64,000 nt of DNA from JAMXLO01 sp963794185 (GTDB lineage: Bacteria; Pseudomonadota; Alphaproteobacteria; Acetobacterales; Acetobacteraceae), in the NCBI GenBank assembly GCA_963794185.1, contig CAWCDM010000141.1:1-64000 (forward strand). The letters run 5' to 3'. A program made the translations under genes and the position numbers. Below the pieces are notes generated by a model. It was not told where the DNA came from and made no database searches. It saw only the letters and a program-made list of their open reading frames with translations. Of this stretch, positions 52,381 to 61,710 are shown in pieces. Numbering within the stretch: position 1 is the stretch's first letter; each line of letters starts with the position of its first letter.

Positions 52381-53004
52381 TCATGCGCGCGGCGCATCGA
52401 AGTCGACGATCCCATCGGTGTCGTAGAGCGCCGGCTCCGGCATTGCCTTGCGTGCAGCCTCGCGCCCGGCGCTGTGGGCGACCTCCTCGGCTGGGTCGGC
52501 GCGCTGCTTCTCGAGCAGGCGCAGCAGGACGAGGAGGATGGGTCGCAGCTCCGCCTCGAGAGCCGCGCTCATGTCGTGGAAGATCGTGCCGCGGTCCGTC
52601 TCGATCGCGGCTGGCTCGGCCGCGCGGCCGGCCTTGTGCGCCTGCTCGCGCTCGATGACCTTGAGGAGGAACATAACGCGCTCGTTGAGGCGTGCATTCT
52701 CCGCCAGCAGCCGCTCAATCTCGCCGTCCCGCAGTGCTGCGATGTCGGCCGCACCGAACGTTCCGTTCCGAGCGTCAGAGGTTGCGCCAAGGCCGCGGCC
52801 AGGGCCACCTTCGCCGCCGGGTGGGGCCGCGCCTGAACCTCGGATGCCGCCGGGCTGCCCGCCAACGACGGCAAAGGGCGGCACCCGGCCCACGCCCCGC
52901 TCCGTCTCGCGCAGCGCCACGACGATCTCCTCCACCGTCGGCTCGCGCTCGGCTCGTTCCACCATGGCGGCGTCGATGTCCCTTCTCGGGAAGCGCTGTC
53001 CCAT
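52381..53004 (-). CDS. Coiled-coil protein, putative partner of the actin-like ATPase
   Basis: A 207-residue protein from the ATG at 53004 (MGQRFPRRDIDAAMVERAE); a longer frame is possible. The N-terminal third is charged and helical. Then comes a glycine/proline-rich linker (PPGGEGGPGRGLGAT near 75-90), then a coiled-coil region (LRDGEIERLLAENARLNERV, FLLKVIEREQAHKAG) and an amphipathic C-terminal part (ELRPILLVLLRLLEKQRAD) ending in an acidic tail. No known domain recognised. It lies directly upstream of the actin-like gene in the same direction, which suggests that it anchors, nucleates or adapts those filaments. Inference. Confidence 0.7.
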   Translation of the reverse strand: MGQRFPRRDIDAAMVERAEREPTVEEIVVALRETERGVGRVPPFAVVGGQPGGIRGSGAAPPGGEGGPGRGLGATSDARNGTFGAADIAALRDGEIERLLAENARLNERVMFLLKVIEREQAHKAGRAAEPAAIETDRGTIFHDMSAALEAELRPILLVLLRLLEKQRADPAEEVAHSAGREAARKAMPEPALYDTDGIVDFDAPRA

Positions 53005-53299
53005 CTTGTGCAAATTTCCTGCGAGGCCTCCCAGCCGGGCCGCCGCAGGAGAAGCGATGATAACGAATGGCAGTGACACCTTTCCAACCGGTAAAGGCCA
53101 CCGGCGACTTGCGTTCTGCTACTTCGCGATCAGAGGCGACGGAGTGCCGCTATGCGAGCGGGCAGAACGTCCCGGCCGCGACTTCGGCCGTGGCGGGCGC
53201 AGACATACGAACTGACCGCCGCTGGCCTCCGCTCCCTGCCCCTCGACAGCCTGCCGCAACCGTCCCACGCTCGCGTGCAGCAAGAACAAGGAAGCGCTG

Positions 53300-54352
53300 A
53301 TGGCAGACAACCCGCGCTGGACCAACCGCCCCGCCGGCTCCACCTGGGGCGACTTCGGCGCCGATGACGAACGGGGCCGCCTGAACCTGCTGACACCGGA
53401 AAAAGTCCTGCAAGGCATAGCAGAGGTGAAGGTGGGAAAGACCTTCTGCCTTTCGTTGCCGCTCGATTATCCCGGCGGCGCCATTCTCTCGCCGCGGCGC
53501 TTTCCGCCGGTGCTGAAGCCCACGATGCGCGGCGACAGACCCAACATGAACTATCCCCTCCGCTGCGACGATCCCACCGCCACCGACATCGTCTGCGACG
53601 ACCAGGTGATTCTGACGCTGCAGTACTCGACGCAGTGGGACAGCCTGGCCCATGTCGGCCAGATGTTCGACGCCGACGGCGATGGCCGCGCCGAAGACGT
53701 GTTCTACAACGGCTATCGTGCCGGCCGCGACATCATCGGCCCTGCCTACTATGACGCTCAGGGCAACATGACCCCGTGCGACGAACCACAGGGCGCGCGC
53801 CATCTCGGCGTGCAGAACATGGCGGAAGCCTGCATGCAGGGCCGCGGCGTGATGATCGACCTGGAGGCGCATTTCGGCCGCACCGGCCACCACGTTTCCC
53901 ACGCCGAACTGATGGACGTGATGCGCAAGGACCACGTCACCGTCGAACCCGGCGACTTCGTGCTGTTCCGCACCGGCTTTGCGGAAATGCTGCTGGAGAT
54001 GAACAAGCAGCCGGACCGCGAAAAGCTGATGGCCGGCACCGTCGGCCTCGACGGGCGCGACCCCAGCCTACAGCAATGGGTCACCGACAGCGGCGCCGTC
54101 GCGTTGATCTCCGACAATTTCGCGGTGGAGGCGATGCCGGCGCGGCCCTGCATGGAGGATGTCTGCGCCACCCTTCCGCTGCACGCGCACTGCCTCTTCA
54201 AGCTCGGCTGCTATCTCGGCGAGATGTTCTACCTGACGGAACTGGCCGACTGGCTGCGCGCCAACGGCCGCAACCGGTTCCTGTTCACCGGCCCGCCGCT
54301 TCGCCTGCCCGGTGCGGTCGGCTCGCCGGCGACACCGGTTGCGACCGTGTGA
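53300..54352 (+). CDS. Cyclase-family (kynurenine-formamidase-like) hydrolase
   Basis: A 350-residue member of the PF04199 cyclase family, metal-dependent hydrolases that open amide or lactone rings. Start MADNPRWTNRPAGSTWGDFG. The metal motif HxGTHxDxPxH is altered to TQWDSLAHVG near residue 113, lacking the first His, as in one subgroup of this family. The segment VEPGDFVLFRTGFAE is a usual landmark. It ends two bases before the stop of the convergent MlaC-like gene. No signal peptide. The substrate is unknown. Confidence 0.85.
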   Translation: MADNPRWTNRPAGSTWGDFGADDERGRLNLLTPEKVLQGIAEVKVGKTFCLSLPLDYPGGAILSPRRFPPVLKPTMRGDRPNMNYPLRCDDPTATDIVCDDQVILTLQYSTQWDSLAHVGQMFDADGDGRAEDVFYNGYRAGRDIIGPAYYDAQGNMTPCDEPQGARHLGVQNMAEACMQGRGVMIDLEAHFGRTGHHVSHAELMDVMRKDHVTVEPGDFVLFRTGFAEMLLEMNKQPDREKLMAGTVGLDGRDPSLQQWVTDSGAVALISDNFAVEAMPARPCMEDVCATLPLHAHCLFKLGCYLGEMFYLTELADWLRANGRNRFLFTGPPLRLPGAVGSPATPVATV

Positions 54353-54354
54353 CA

Positions 54355-54993
54355 CTACGGCAGGGCGGCGCCGCCGGACAGGTCGGTGGTCTTCTGGTTG
54401 AGGCTGTCGATCAGGGCCTGGGCGCCGCCACGCGCCACCAGCCGGCGGAAGTCGGAGCGCTGCACGGCGACGCGGCTGATCGATCCATCGGCCAGCACAT
54501 CCACCGCTTTCCAGCTGCCGTCCTGACGCATCACGTAGTCGAGTTCGTGGGACTCGCCGGACGAAGACACGATGCGCGTCTGCGCCAGTTGCTCGCCGTT
54601 CGGCAGGCTCTTGGTCTCCGGCAGCGTGTCGAAATGCTGGCCGGTGAAGTTGTCGAAGCTGTTGACGTAGTTGGCGATCGTGTATCGGCGGAACGCGGTC
54701 AGCAGCGCGGCGTGCTGGTCCGCAGGCAGGCTGGCCCAGGCTGGCCCGACCGAAACCTGCAGAATCGCCGACAGGTTGAACACTCGGTCGATCACCGGCG
54801 CCAGCGTCGCGAACCGTTGCGCGAACGGCGTGGCGCTGCCGGCCTTCATGATGCGCAACAGCGCGTCGCACAGCTCCCTGATCAGGGCGACGGCCGCCGG
54901 ATCGGCCTTCGCCAGACGCACGCAGGCGGTCGTGCCGATCCATGCCAAGGCAACCTGCAACCAGCGCCGGCGGCCAATGGAGGCTAACGGCAT
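54355..54993 (-). CDS. MlaC/Ttg2D-like periplasmic phospholipid-binding protein (HpnM type)
   Basis: A 212-residue exported protein from the ATG at 54993 (GGGGACAG upstream). Twin-arginine-like start IGRRRWLQVALAWIGTTA, then the MlaC fold: LCDALLRIMKAG, FAQRFATLAPVIDRVFNLS, WASLPADQHAALLTAFRRYTI near 90-115, and SWKAVDVLADGSISRVAVQRSDF near 165-190. MlaC shuttles phospholipid between membranes; in hopanoid makers the HpnM subgroup is tied to hopanoid transport. No mla or hpn partner genes are adjacent here. Confidence 0.88.
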   Translation of the reverse strand: MPLASIGRRRWLQVALAWIGTTACVRLAKADPAAVALIRELCDALLRIMKAGSATPFAQRFATLAPVIDRVFNLSAILQVSVGPAWASLPADQHAALLTAFRRYTIANYVNSFDNFTGQHFDTLPETKSLPNGEQLAQTRIVSSSGESHELDYVMRQDGSWKAVDVLADGSISRVAVQRSDFRRLVARGGAQALIDSLNQKTTDLSGGAALP

Positions 54994-55253
54994 GATCTCT
55001 GTCCCCGTGTCACGATGCGCCAAAAATGCCCCCGATACGCGGTAGGGGGTGGACCGCTACGCTTATCCTCCGGCCAAGACCGCGGTCAACACGGCCGCGC
55101 AGATGGGTGGAATGTGCGGCCGGGCGTGGCGGATGCGAGGCTGAGCGCGCTCAATCCGTTCACGATCATGTGCCCCGCAGCATGGCGTTTAGCCGGACGT
55201 CCTATTTTTGGTGAAAGCCACCGACCGGATCACGGCCGCAGGAGTAGTCGAGT

Positions 55254-56552
55254 TTGCCGTTCCCAAGCTCTGTTCTCAAGATTGCGGATAGTCTTGCGGA
55301 TGCGGCGGGCATCCTGCGCCGTCCCCTCGACGCCGATGCCCTGCTCGCGCTTGCTAGGCGCCGCAGCGGGCTCCGGGATTTCGGCGACATGTCATTCGTC
55401 GATCCGCTGCGGCGGCTCCTGGGTTCATGCAACGACGAGGCATCGCTCAGCCTGGTCGGGCGCATGGCGACACGGTGGGACACGGTGCGGTTTCTGACCA
55501 ACCTGTTGCAGTTCCATGACGCGGAGCGGCGCGATCCCGGCGTCCTGAACCAGGGGATCGAACGGCCGATCTTCATCACCGGCCTGCCACGCAGCGGCAC
55601 CACGTTCCTGCATCGGCTGCTGATGGAGGACCCGGACAATCGAGCCCCCCTCGTGTGGCAGACGATCTATCCGTACCCGCTGGGGAAGCCGGCGCGCGGC
55701 GGGCGTGATGTGCGTCCGTCGCGCGTGGCGCGACAGTTGCGGGCCTTCGAGCGGCTAGCTCCCGAGTTCCGCGGATTGCATCCGCTTGATGCGCAGTCGC
55801 CGCAGGAGTGCAGCGAGATCACCGCGCATGTATTCCGCAGCCTGCGCTTCGACACGACGTATCGCATTCCGACCTACCGCCACTGGCTGGATGGCGACAG
55901 CCATCTGCCGGCCTACCGGTTCCACCGGCGCTTTCTCCAGCACCTGCAGCATCAGGATGGCGGCGGTCGGTGGGTGGTGAAATGCCCCGATCATTTGTTC
56001 GCACTGGACGCAATCCGCGTTGTCTACCCCGATGCGCGGCTCGTGTTCGTGCATCGCGATCCGGTGAAGGTGCTGCTCTCGGTCGCCAAGCTGACCGAGG
56101 TGTTGCGTCGTCCGTTCACGCGGCGGATCGACCCGCGGGAGATTGGCGCGCAGGAGAGTGGCCGGTGGCTCGATGGCACGCGGCAGATGATTGCGGTCGG
56201 AGACGATGCCGGACTGCCGGAATCGGTCCATCATGTGCAGCATAAGGACCTTGTGGCGAATCCGGTCGGCACGGTTGCGGCGCTCTACCGGCATTTTGGC
56301 CTCACGCTGGCGCCGCCGGTGGCTGCGGCGGTCGGACAATATGCCCAGCAGCGGCCAAACGGCGGCTACGGCCCGCGCGAATACCGCTTCGAGGATCACG
56401 GGCTCGACAGCGGCGTGGAACGCGAGAAGTTCCACGGCTACATGATGCGGTTTGATGTCGAGCCGGAGAGTGACAAGGATCGGTTCCCGGACGAACCACG
56501 TGCTACGGGAACCCGACCCGCGACTGGCCCAATGCGTCAGGCCACCATCTGA
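55254..56552 (+). CDS. Sulfotransferase-family protein (Sulfotransfer_3)
   Basis: 432 residues from a TTG at 55254 with GGAG 10 bases upstream. The PAPS 5'-phosphosulfate loop is ITGLPRSGTTFLHRLL (about 104-119). The 3'-phosphate region follows at VKCPDHLFALDAI and VHRDPVKVLLSVAKLTEVL. It would transfer sulfate from PAPS to a hydroxyl or amine acceptor; many Acetobacteraceae members of this family have unknown acceptors. Intact and monocistronic, divergent from the MlaC-like gene. Confidence 0.9.
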   Translation: MPFPSSVLKIADSLADAAGILRRPLDADALLALARRRSGLRDFGDMSFVDPLRRLLGSCNDEASLSLVGRMATRWDTVRFLTNLLQFHDAERRDPGVLNQGIERPIFITGLPRSGTTFLHRLLMEDPDNRAPLVWQTIYPYPLGKPARGGRDVRPSRVARQLRAFERLAPEFRGLHPLDAQSPQECSEITAHVFRSLRFDTTYRIPTYRHWLDGDSHLPAYRFHRRFLQHLQHQDGGGRWVVKCPDHLFALDAIRVVYPDARLVFVHRDPVKVLLSVAKLTEVLRRPFTRRIDPREIGAQESGRWLDGTRQMIAVGDDAGLPESVHHVQHKDLVANPVGTVAALYRHFGLTLAPPVAAAVGQYAQQRPNGGYGPREYRFEDHGLDSGVEREKFHGYMMRFDVEPESDKDRFPDEPRATGTRPATGPMRQATI

Positions 56553-56759
56553 TCCGGCGGGTCCCCCTCACAGTCGGCGACGCATGCCCCGGTGGATGCC
56601 GAGACAAGCCCGATAGACGTCAGGTTAAGGGCTCGACGAAGAGTGATTTGGTCGAAGGCACCAATCCCTCGACGTCATGGTCGGGACACGCCCGGCCATG
56701 GCGGAGGGAAGAGGTGTGACCCAAGCGCAACTTTCCAGTCCGCCTGAAGCCGCTCTGAA

Positions 56760-56993
56760 CTACAAACGCCAGAACGGCTTGTTGGCCTCGGCCTCCGCCT
56801 CGGCGAAGCTGACGCCGATATCCTTCAGCATGTGGCCGTCAAGATGCGCGATGCTCTGGCGCGAGCGGTAGCGGCGCCATGCGGCACGCATGCCGTCCCA
56901 CGAAAGCACGGCACGCGTCGGGCGGGCACGAATCGCAAGCCATTCCTGTGGCAGGAGCCGCACGATCTCGGTTGTGAGCAAGCGATTGGACAT
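56760..56993 (-). CDS. DUF1127 small protein
   Basis: A 77-residue protein from the ATG at 56993 (GAGGAGGCTGCG upstream, an excellent ribosome site). The C-terminal YjiS/DUF1127 motif is WRRYRSRQSIAHLDGHMLKDIGVS, the arginine-rich part of which is implicated in RNA binding in other alphaproteobacteria. It is divergent from a LysR regulator 100 bases away, a recurrent pairing for DUF1127 genes, and is probably controlled by it. Confidence 0.92.
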   Translation of the reverse strand: MSNRLLTTEIVRLLPQEWLAIRARPTRAVLSWDGMRAAWRRYRSRQSIAHLDGHMLKDIGVSFAEAEAEANKPFWRL

Positions 56994-57076
56994 CGCAGCC
57001 TCCTCTCGGATTTCCTTCTCTCGACGCGGACACTGCTCCAATGCGGTGAATCAGTAAAACGAATTGCACTGATGCG

Positions 57077-57091
57077 AGTCATAAGATAACT
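57077..57091. promoter_or_regulatory. Candidate operator between DUF1127 and LysR genes
   Basis: AGTCATAAGATAACT is an imperfect palindrome (AGTCAT/ATAACT) directly upstream of the LysR start. It is the kind of site an autoregulating LysR protein uses. No experimental support. Confidence 0.35.
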
Positions 57092-57093
57092 TC

Positions 57094-58020
57094 ATGCCCA
57101 TGACGCTCCCCCAGGCAATGGACACCGACCTGCTGCGTGCCTTCGTGCTCATCGCCGAGGGCCACAGCTTCACCCAGGCCGCGGCCCGCGTGGGGCGGAC
57201 GCAGTCCGCTGTCTCCATGCAGGTGAAACGTCTCGAGGAGATGCTGGGCCAGCCGGTGCTGCATCGCGGCAAGGGCGGCGCCGTGGAGCTGACGCCGCAC
57301 GGCCAGTACCTGCTGACCCGCGCCCGGCAAATCCTTGCGCTGAACGACGAGGTGCTGACGACGTTCCGCGCGCCGCAGATTGCCGGGACGGTCCGGCTCG
57401 GCACACCGGATGACTATGCGTTCGCCTATCTTCCGCCGATCCTCAAGCGCTTCGCCGAAACACACCCGGCGGTCCAGGTGGACGTGGTGTGTTCACCGTC
57501 GGGAGAGCTGATGCGCCGGCTCAAGGCGGAAGAGATCGACCTGACGCTGGTCTCGGACGGCCATCAGCCCGCGAGCTGGCCTTCGGTGCAGCTCTGGCGC
57601 GGACCACTGGTATGGGTGACCTCCACACGGTTTGCGCCGCATCGGCAGGATCCGTTGCCACTGGCACTCGCCGATCGCGAGCCGTTTCTCGCCCGAGGGC
57701 AGGACTGCGAATGGGCCGGTGCCGCGGTGCGTGCGCTCGACAAGGCCGGGAGGCGGTACCGCATCGCCTACACATCGGCCTCGCAGATCGGCACGCATGC
57801 GCCGGTCCTGGCCGGCCTCGCGGTCACCGTTTCCACCTTGTCCTGGCTGCCGGAAGGGCTGCGGCCGATGCGCCCCGAGGAAGGGATGCCGAAGCTGCCG
57901 GAGTTCGGCATCCTGATGCTGAAGGGCAAGCACCCGCACCAGCCGGTGACCGATGCCTTGGCGGCGCATATCGAGGAGAGCTTCATGCGGGACGTGAATC
58001 GGTCGGTGGCGGCAGAATAG
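57094..58020 (+). CDS. LysR-family transcriptional regulator
   Basis: 308 residues. The N-terminal winged helix is LLRAFVLIAEGHSFTQAAAR, VGRTQSAVSMQVKRLEEMLG (about 10-50). The type 2 periplasmic-binding-like effector domain runs from about 90 to 290 (GTVRLGTPDDYAFAYLPPIL onward). Start ATG at 57094; an alternative ATG at 57118 would shorten it by eight residues. It is divergent from the DUF1127 gene. The downstream IS630 element inserted 16 bases after its stop, so the gene is undamaged. Confidence 0.92.
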   Translation: MPMTLPQAMDTDLLRAFVLIAEGHSFTQAAARVGRTQSAVSMQVKRLEEMLGQPVLHRGKGGAVELTPHGQYLLTRARQILALNDEVLTTFRAPQIAGTVRLGTPDDYAFAYLPPILKRFAETHPAVQVDVVCSPSGELMRRLKAEEIDLTLVSDGHQPASWPSVQLWRGPLVWVTSTRFAPHRQDPLPLALADREPFLARGQDCEWAGAAVRALDKAGRRYRIAYTSASQIGTHAPVLAGLAVTVSTLSWLPEGLRPMRPEEGMPKLPEFGILMLKGKHPHQPVTDALAAHIEESFMRDVNRSVAAE

Positions 58021-58037
58021 TGGCGGCAGAATTGCTA

Positions 58038-59270
58038 GTGCCCCACGTCGTTGATTTTGGTGTGGATCTCTAAATCGATGGCTCCGCAACGGCGGAGATG
58101 CATCGTGACTGCGCAACAAGCTGCGGTAAAGAAGTACATCGTGAAGCTCAGCGACGAGGAGCGTGAACAGCTCAACACGTTGATCCAGAAGGGCAAACAC
58201 CGCGCTCGCCAATTGGTAAAGGCACGCATCCTGCTGAAGGCCGATGCTTCCGAGCCAGGCGAGGGATGGAGTGACAGCCAGATCGCCGCCGCCTTGGATA
58301 CCAGCGTCACCACGGTTGCCCGGACCCGGCAGCAACTGGTGGAGGAAGGCTTCGAGTCCGTCCTGACCCGCAAGCATTCGCCCGCTTCAGCCAGAAAGCC
58401 CATCTTCGATGGAGCAAGCGAGGCCAAGCTGATCGCGTTGGCTTGTTCCGATCCGCCCAAGGGCCGTGTCAGGTGGACGCTGAAGCTGCTGGAATCCGCA
58501 GTCGTGGAACTGAACATTGTTGACCGCGCCAGCGACAACACGATCGGGCGGACGCTAAAAAAAACATTCTCAAGCCGCACCTTCAGAAGCAATGGGTCAT
58601 CCCGCCAGACGGCAACGCTGCATTCGTAGCCGGCATGGAAGATGTCCTGGAAGTCTACCAGAGGCCGCACGACCCGGAGGCTCCTGTGGTCTGCCTGGAC
58701 AAGTCATCCAAGCAACTCATCGCTGAAACCCGCGTGCCCATCGCGGTGAAGCCAGGACACCCCGCTCGGCATGATTATGAGTATGAGCGCAACGGAACGG
58801 CCAACCTGTTCATGATGTTCGCCCCGCTGGAGGGCTGGCGGCATGTTGAGGTGACCGATCGGCACACTGCCGTGGATTATGCCCAAATACTCAAGGAACT
58901 ATCCGATACCCACTTTCCCGCAGCCAAGAAGATCGGTCCTGGTGCAGGACAATCTCAACACCCACAAGCCGGCTTCCCTCTACGAAGCCTTCCCTGCCCC
59001 GGAGGCGCGCCGGTTGGTCGAAAGGTTTGAGTGGCACTACACGCCCAAACACGGTAGCTGGCTGGATCTGGCTAAATCCGAACTCAGTGTCTTGTCAGGT
59101 CAGTGCCTCGATCGGCGTATTCCTGACAAGCAGACTTTGATCGCCGAAGTCGCCGCCTGGGAGGTCAGCCGCAACAAGAACCACACCAAGGCGGACTGGC
59201 AGTTCACCACCGCCAAGGCCCGCGTTAAGCTGAAGAGGCTGTACCCCTCACTATGAGTAACTCGGGGGAC
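58038..59270 (+). mobile_element. IS630-family insertion sequence, copy 2
   Basis: An element of 1233 bases between TA duplications at 58036-58037 and 59271-59272. Ends GTGCCCC (left) and the complement GTCCCCC (right) are weaker inverted repeats than in copy 1. It is related to, but clearly different from, the element at 5-1238. The insertion kept the TAG stop of the convergent P450 gene, because CTA is restored at the junction. Confidence 0.9.
58105..59256 (+). pseudogene. IS630 transposase, copy 2, with an extra frameshift in the catalytic core
   Basis: OrfA from the GTG at 58105 (GGAG upstream) encodes the HTH part (VKKYIVKLSDEEREQL; WSDSQIAAALDTSVTTV). The usual slippery run is eight A at 58557-58564, needing a -1 shift into OrfB (ILKPHLQKQWVIPPDG, MEDVLEVYQRPHDPE, VCLDKSSKQ). 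A second break occurs at 58935-58936, where one extra G separates AAKKI from VLVQDNLNTHK, placing the second catalytic Asp out of frame. The end YTPKHGSWLDLAKSELSVLS and KLKRLYPSL is intact. Unless this G is a sequence error, the copy is inactive. Confidence 0.85.
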
Positions 59271-60646
59271 TAGTTTCGCTCCGACCGCCGCTGCCGCAGG
59301 GTGAATAGCGGCGGATGATCGGGCTGCGTCGTCACGATCCCGACCGGCATCGGCGGGGCTTCGTTCAACGACACCTCGAACTCCTGGATCATCATGGCCA
59401 GCGCCAGCGTCGCCTCGGTAAGCGCGAACTGGGCGCCGACGCAGACCCGCGGGCCGGCGCCGAACGGCAGATAGGCAAAGCGCGGGATCGGCGGTGCGCC
59501 GGGCAGGAAGCGCGAAGGATCGAAAGCGTCCGGATCGCGCCAGAGCCGGCGATGCCGCCCCAGCACCCACGGCGCGATCATCAGCACCGACCCGCGCGGG
59601 ATGTCGATCGTACCGGCCCGGTCGGGGCCGATCGCCTGGCGCACAATGGTGAATGCGGGCGGATACAGACGCAGCGCCTCGCTGATGACCGCGCGGGTGC
59701 GGACCAGACGCGGCAGAACATCCATCGCCCCATCAGGCGTCACCTCGAACTGGCGAACCTCCTCGGCCAGGCGCTGCTGCTCGTCCGGCGCACCGCAGAG
59801 CAGGACCAGCGACCAGAACAGCGTGACCGCCGTGGTCTCGTGCCCGGCCAGGATCATCGTCGCGATCTGGTCGCGCAACTGGCTCTGCGAGAACCCCTCG
59901 CCGGACTCCGGATCGCGCGCGGCGAGCAGCAGATCGAACAGATCGCGCGGGGCATCCGCGGGCGGCGCGGCCTGGCGCGCCCGCATGATCTCCTCCACCA
60001 AGCCCATCCATGCACGCTGGAACCGCCGGCGGCCAAGATCGCGCAGTGTCGGAATCGACGGCGGCAGCACTATGTCGAGCAGGTGAGGATGCGCGTAGCG
60101 CTGGCCGTATTCCGTAAGGCGCCGACGCATGGCGGGGCCGTATTGCGCCATCTCCATGGAGAACATCGAGCGGCCGGCGATCTCGAGCGCCAGGTTCTGC
60201 ATGGCGGCAAGCAGATCGGCCGGCTCGCCTGCCTGCGCGGCGAGGGTCGCGAGCGCCTCCTGTGCACAGGTCACGATGTGCCGTGCCAGCATCGGCATGC
60301 TCCGCGGCGCCAGGGCCGGCGCGATAGTGCGGCGCTGATGACGCCAGTCCTCGCCCTCGCTGAGCAGCAGGCCCATGCCGGTGATCGGGCGCAGGATGCG
60401 GATCGAGGCCGGCGTGCGGCGGTAGTTGGTGGGATTATCCACCAGCACGCGGTGGATGGCGTCCGGCGCGTTGAGCATGATGTTGCTGCGGCCCAGGACG
60501 CGACGCACCAGTACGTCCTCCTGGTACGCCGCCTCAGTCCACATGGTCAGCGCATTGGTGCGAATAGCGCGCAGGAAGCCGAGCAACGGCAGTTCCTCCG
60601 CAGGGATCGGTGGGTGTGGCGGGGCAACGGCGGCAGCGACTGTCAC
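59270..60646 (-). CDS. Cytochrome P450
   Basis: A 458-residue P450 from the GTG at 60646 (GGGAGAG upstream); a TTG 48 bases earlier is less likely. The oxygen-activation helix motif is MILAGHETTAVTLFW (about 270). The ExxR pair is in SEALRLYPPAF, the PERF-like region is DPSRFLP, and the heme-binding loop FGAGPRVCVGAQFAL carries the Cys ligand. No N-terminal membrane anchor, so a soluble class I enzyme that needs a ferredoxin partner; none is encoded nearby. Family members oxidise fatty acids, terpenes or xenobiotics. The stop codon is at the IS630 junction. Confidence 0.95.
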   Translation of the reverse strand: MTVAAAVAPPHPPIPAEELPLLGFLRAIRTNALTMWTEAAYQEDVLVRRVLGRSNIMLNAPDAIHRVLVDNPTNYRRTPASIRILRPITGMGLLLSEGEDWRHQRRTIAPALAPRSMPMLARHIVTCAQEALATLAAQAGEPADLLAAMQNLALEIAGRSMFSMEMAQYGPAMRRRLTEYGQRYAHPHLLDIVLPPSIPTLRDLGRRRFQRAWMGLVEEIMRARQAAPPADAPRDLFDLLLAARDPESGEGFSQSQLRDQIATMILAGHETTAVTLFWSLVLLCGAPDEQQRLAEEVRQFEVTPDGAMDVLPRLVRTRAVISEALRLYPPAFTIVRQAIGPDRAGTIDIPRGSVLMIAPWVLGRHRRLWRDPDAFDPSRFLPGAPPIPRFAYLPFGAGPRVCVGAQFALTEATLALAMMIQEFEVSLNEAPPMPVGIVTTQPDHPPLFTLRQRRSERN

Positions 60647-60769
60647 GTGCGACTCTCCCGCGGTGAGCCTGGACAGGCATGCCGGCTCCGCCAAAGCGTC
60701 GGATACCCGTGAAAACGATTTCTTAGGACGCGCGTGGTTTCCTGTGCCAGGAACAGACAGGGGGCGGTC

Positions 60770-61069
60770 GTGACGGACAGCCGGTTAGTCAATCGCAACG
60801 TCGTCGCCGGGCGCGGCAGAACCAGCATGCGTATGGAGCCGGAGCTGTGGGACGCGCTCCTGGAGATCTGCCAGCGTGAGCACCGGGACATGAGCCAACT
60901 CGTCCGCACGATCGAGGAGATCGGCCACAGCGGCGGGCGCACCAGTGCTGTGCGGGTCTTTGTGCTGGAATACTTCCGCGCCGCGGCCAGCCAGGCGGGA
61001 CACGAAGCGGCAGGACACGGTTCCCTCGAACGGTCCAACATCGGTGGCTATCCGCGGCGGGCCGCCTAG
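60770..61069 (+). CDS. Ribbon-helix-helix domain protein
   Basis: 99 residues from the GTG at 60770 (GGGGGCGG upstream). The core matches PF13467-type ribbon-helix-helix proteins: NRNVVAGRGRTSMRMEPELW, then LLEICQREHRDMSQLVRTIEE. Members are thought to bind DNA or act in small regulatory pairs. Its stop overlaps the stop of the convergent DUF2889 gene by four bases. Function unknown. Confidence 0.78.
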   Translation: MTDSRLVNRNVVAGRGRTSMRMEPELWDALLEICQREHRDMSQLVRTIEEIGHSGGRTSAVRVFVLEYFRAAASQAGHEAAGHGSLERSNIGGYPRRAA

Positions 61070-61710
61070 TCCGACGTCGCTGCAACCGCGGCGTGGCCGG
61101 TTTCGGAGCCAGGGCCGGTATAGAGATGCGGCCAGCGCCGCTGCACAACCGGGCTGTCCGTGCCGTAGGCGATGCAGGTGTTCAGAATCGCCGGCGGCCC
61201 GCCCATCTTGTTGGCGATCCGCACGTCAAGCCTGTCGCTGCCCGGCGTTTCGACCTCCCCGGCTGCGACAGCCTCGCGACGCGCCCGTGCCGGATCGATC
61301 GTCTGGTAGGCGGTGGTCGCCATCTGCTGCAGCAATTCGCGCAAATGTGTGCAGCCGAGCGTGCCGCCGATCCGCTTTGCCGCCTCCCTGAGAAAGCCTG
61401 GCTTGATCCGCAGCCCGGCGAGCCTGGAAAAGTTGGGGGCCGCGGCGGGGCAGACAGCATAGGGCGTGTAGTCGCTGGCGGCCTCGCAGGCGACGATGCA
61501 CCTCTCCTCGTCCACCGTAAGGCGCAGCCACATGCCATGGATCGGCTCGCCGGCCGCGATATAGCCGCGGTCGTGGCTGGCCGAACCGTAGCTCTTCGTG
61601 TCGGCGAGGTGGGCCTCGATGTCGAAGCGCCCATCGGCTCGGCGATAGCCGCGCAGCACGATGTCGCGCGAATGCAGCAGCTCGCGGTCGTGGGGCTGGC
61701 TCAACGGCAT
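61066..61710 (-). CDS. DUF2889 family protein
   Basis: 214 residues from the ATG at 61710 (MPLSQPHDRELLHSRDIVLR). Matches the DUF2889 pattern: GYRRADGRFDIEAHLADTKSYG, EPIHGMWLRLTVDEE, and the GTLGCTHLRELLQQMATTAYQT block near 125-145. The family occurs in proteobacteria, often near terpene- or steroid-catabolic genes, but no activity is established. It is convergent with the RHH gene. No signal peptide or membrane segment. Confidence 0.87.
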   Translation of the reverse strand: MPLSQPHDRELLHSRDIVLRGYRRADGRFDIEAHLADTKSYGSASHDRGYIAAGEPIHGMWLRLTVDEERCIVACEAASDYTPYAVCPAAAPNFSRLAGLRIKPGFLREAAKRIGGTLGCTHLRELLQQMATTAYQTIDPARARREAVAAGEVETPGSDRLDVRIANKMGGPPAILNTCIAYGTDSPVVQRRWPHLYTGPGSETGHAAVAATSD

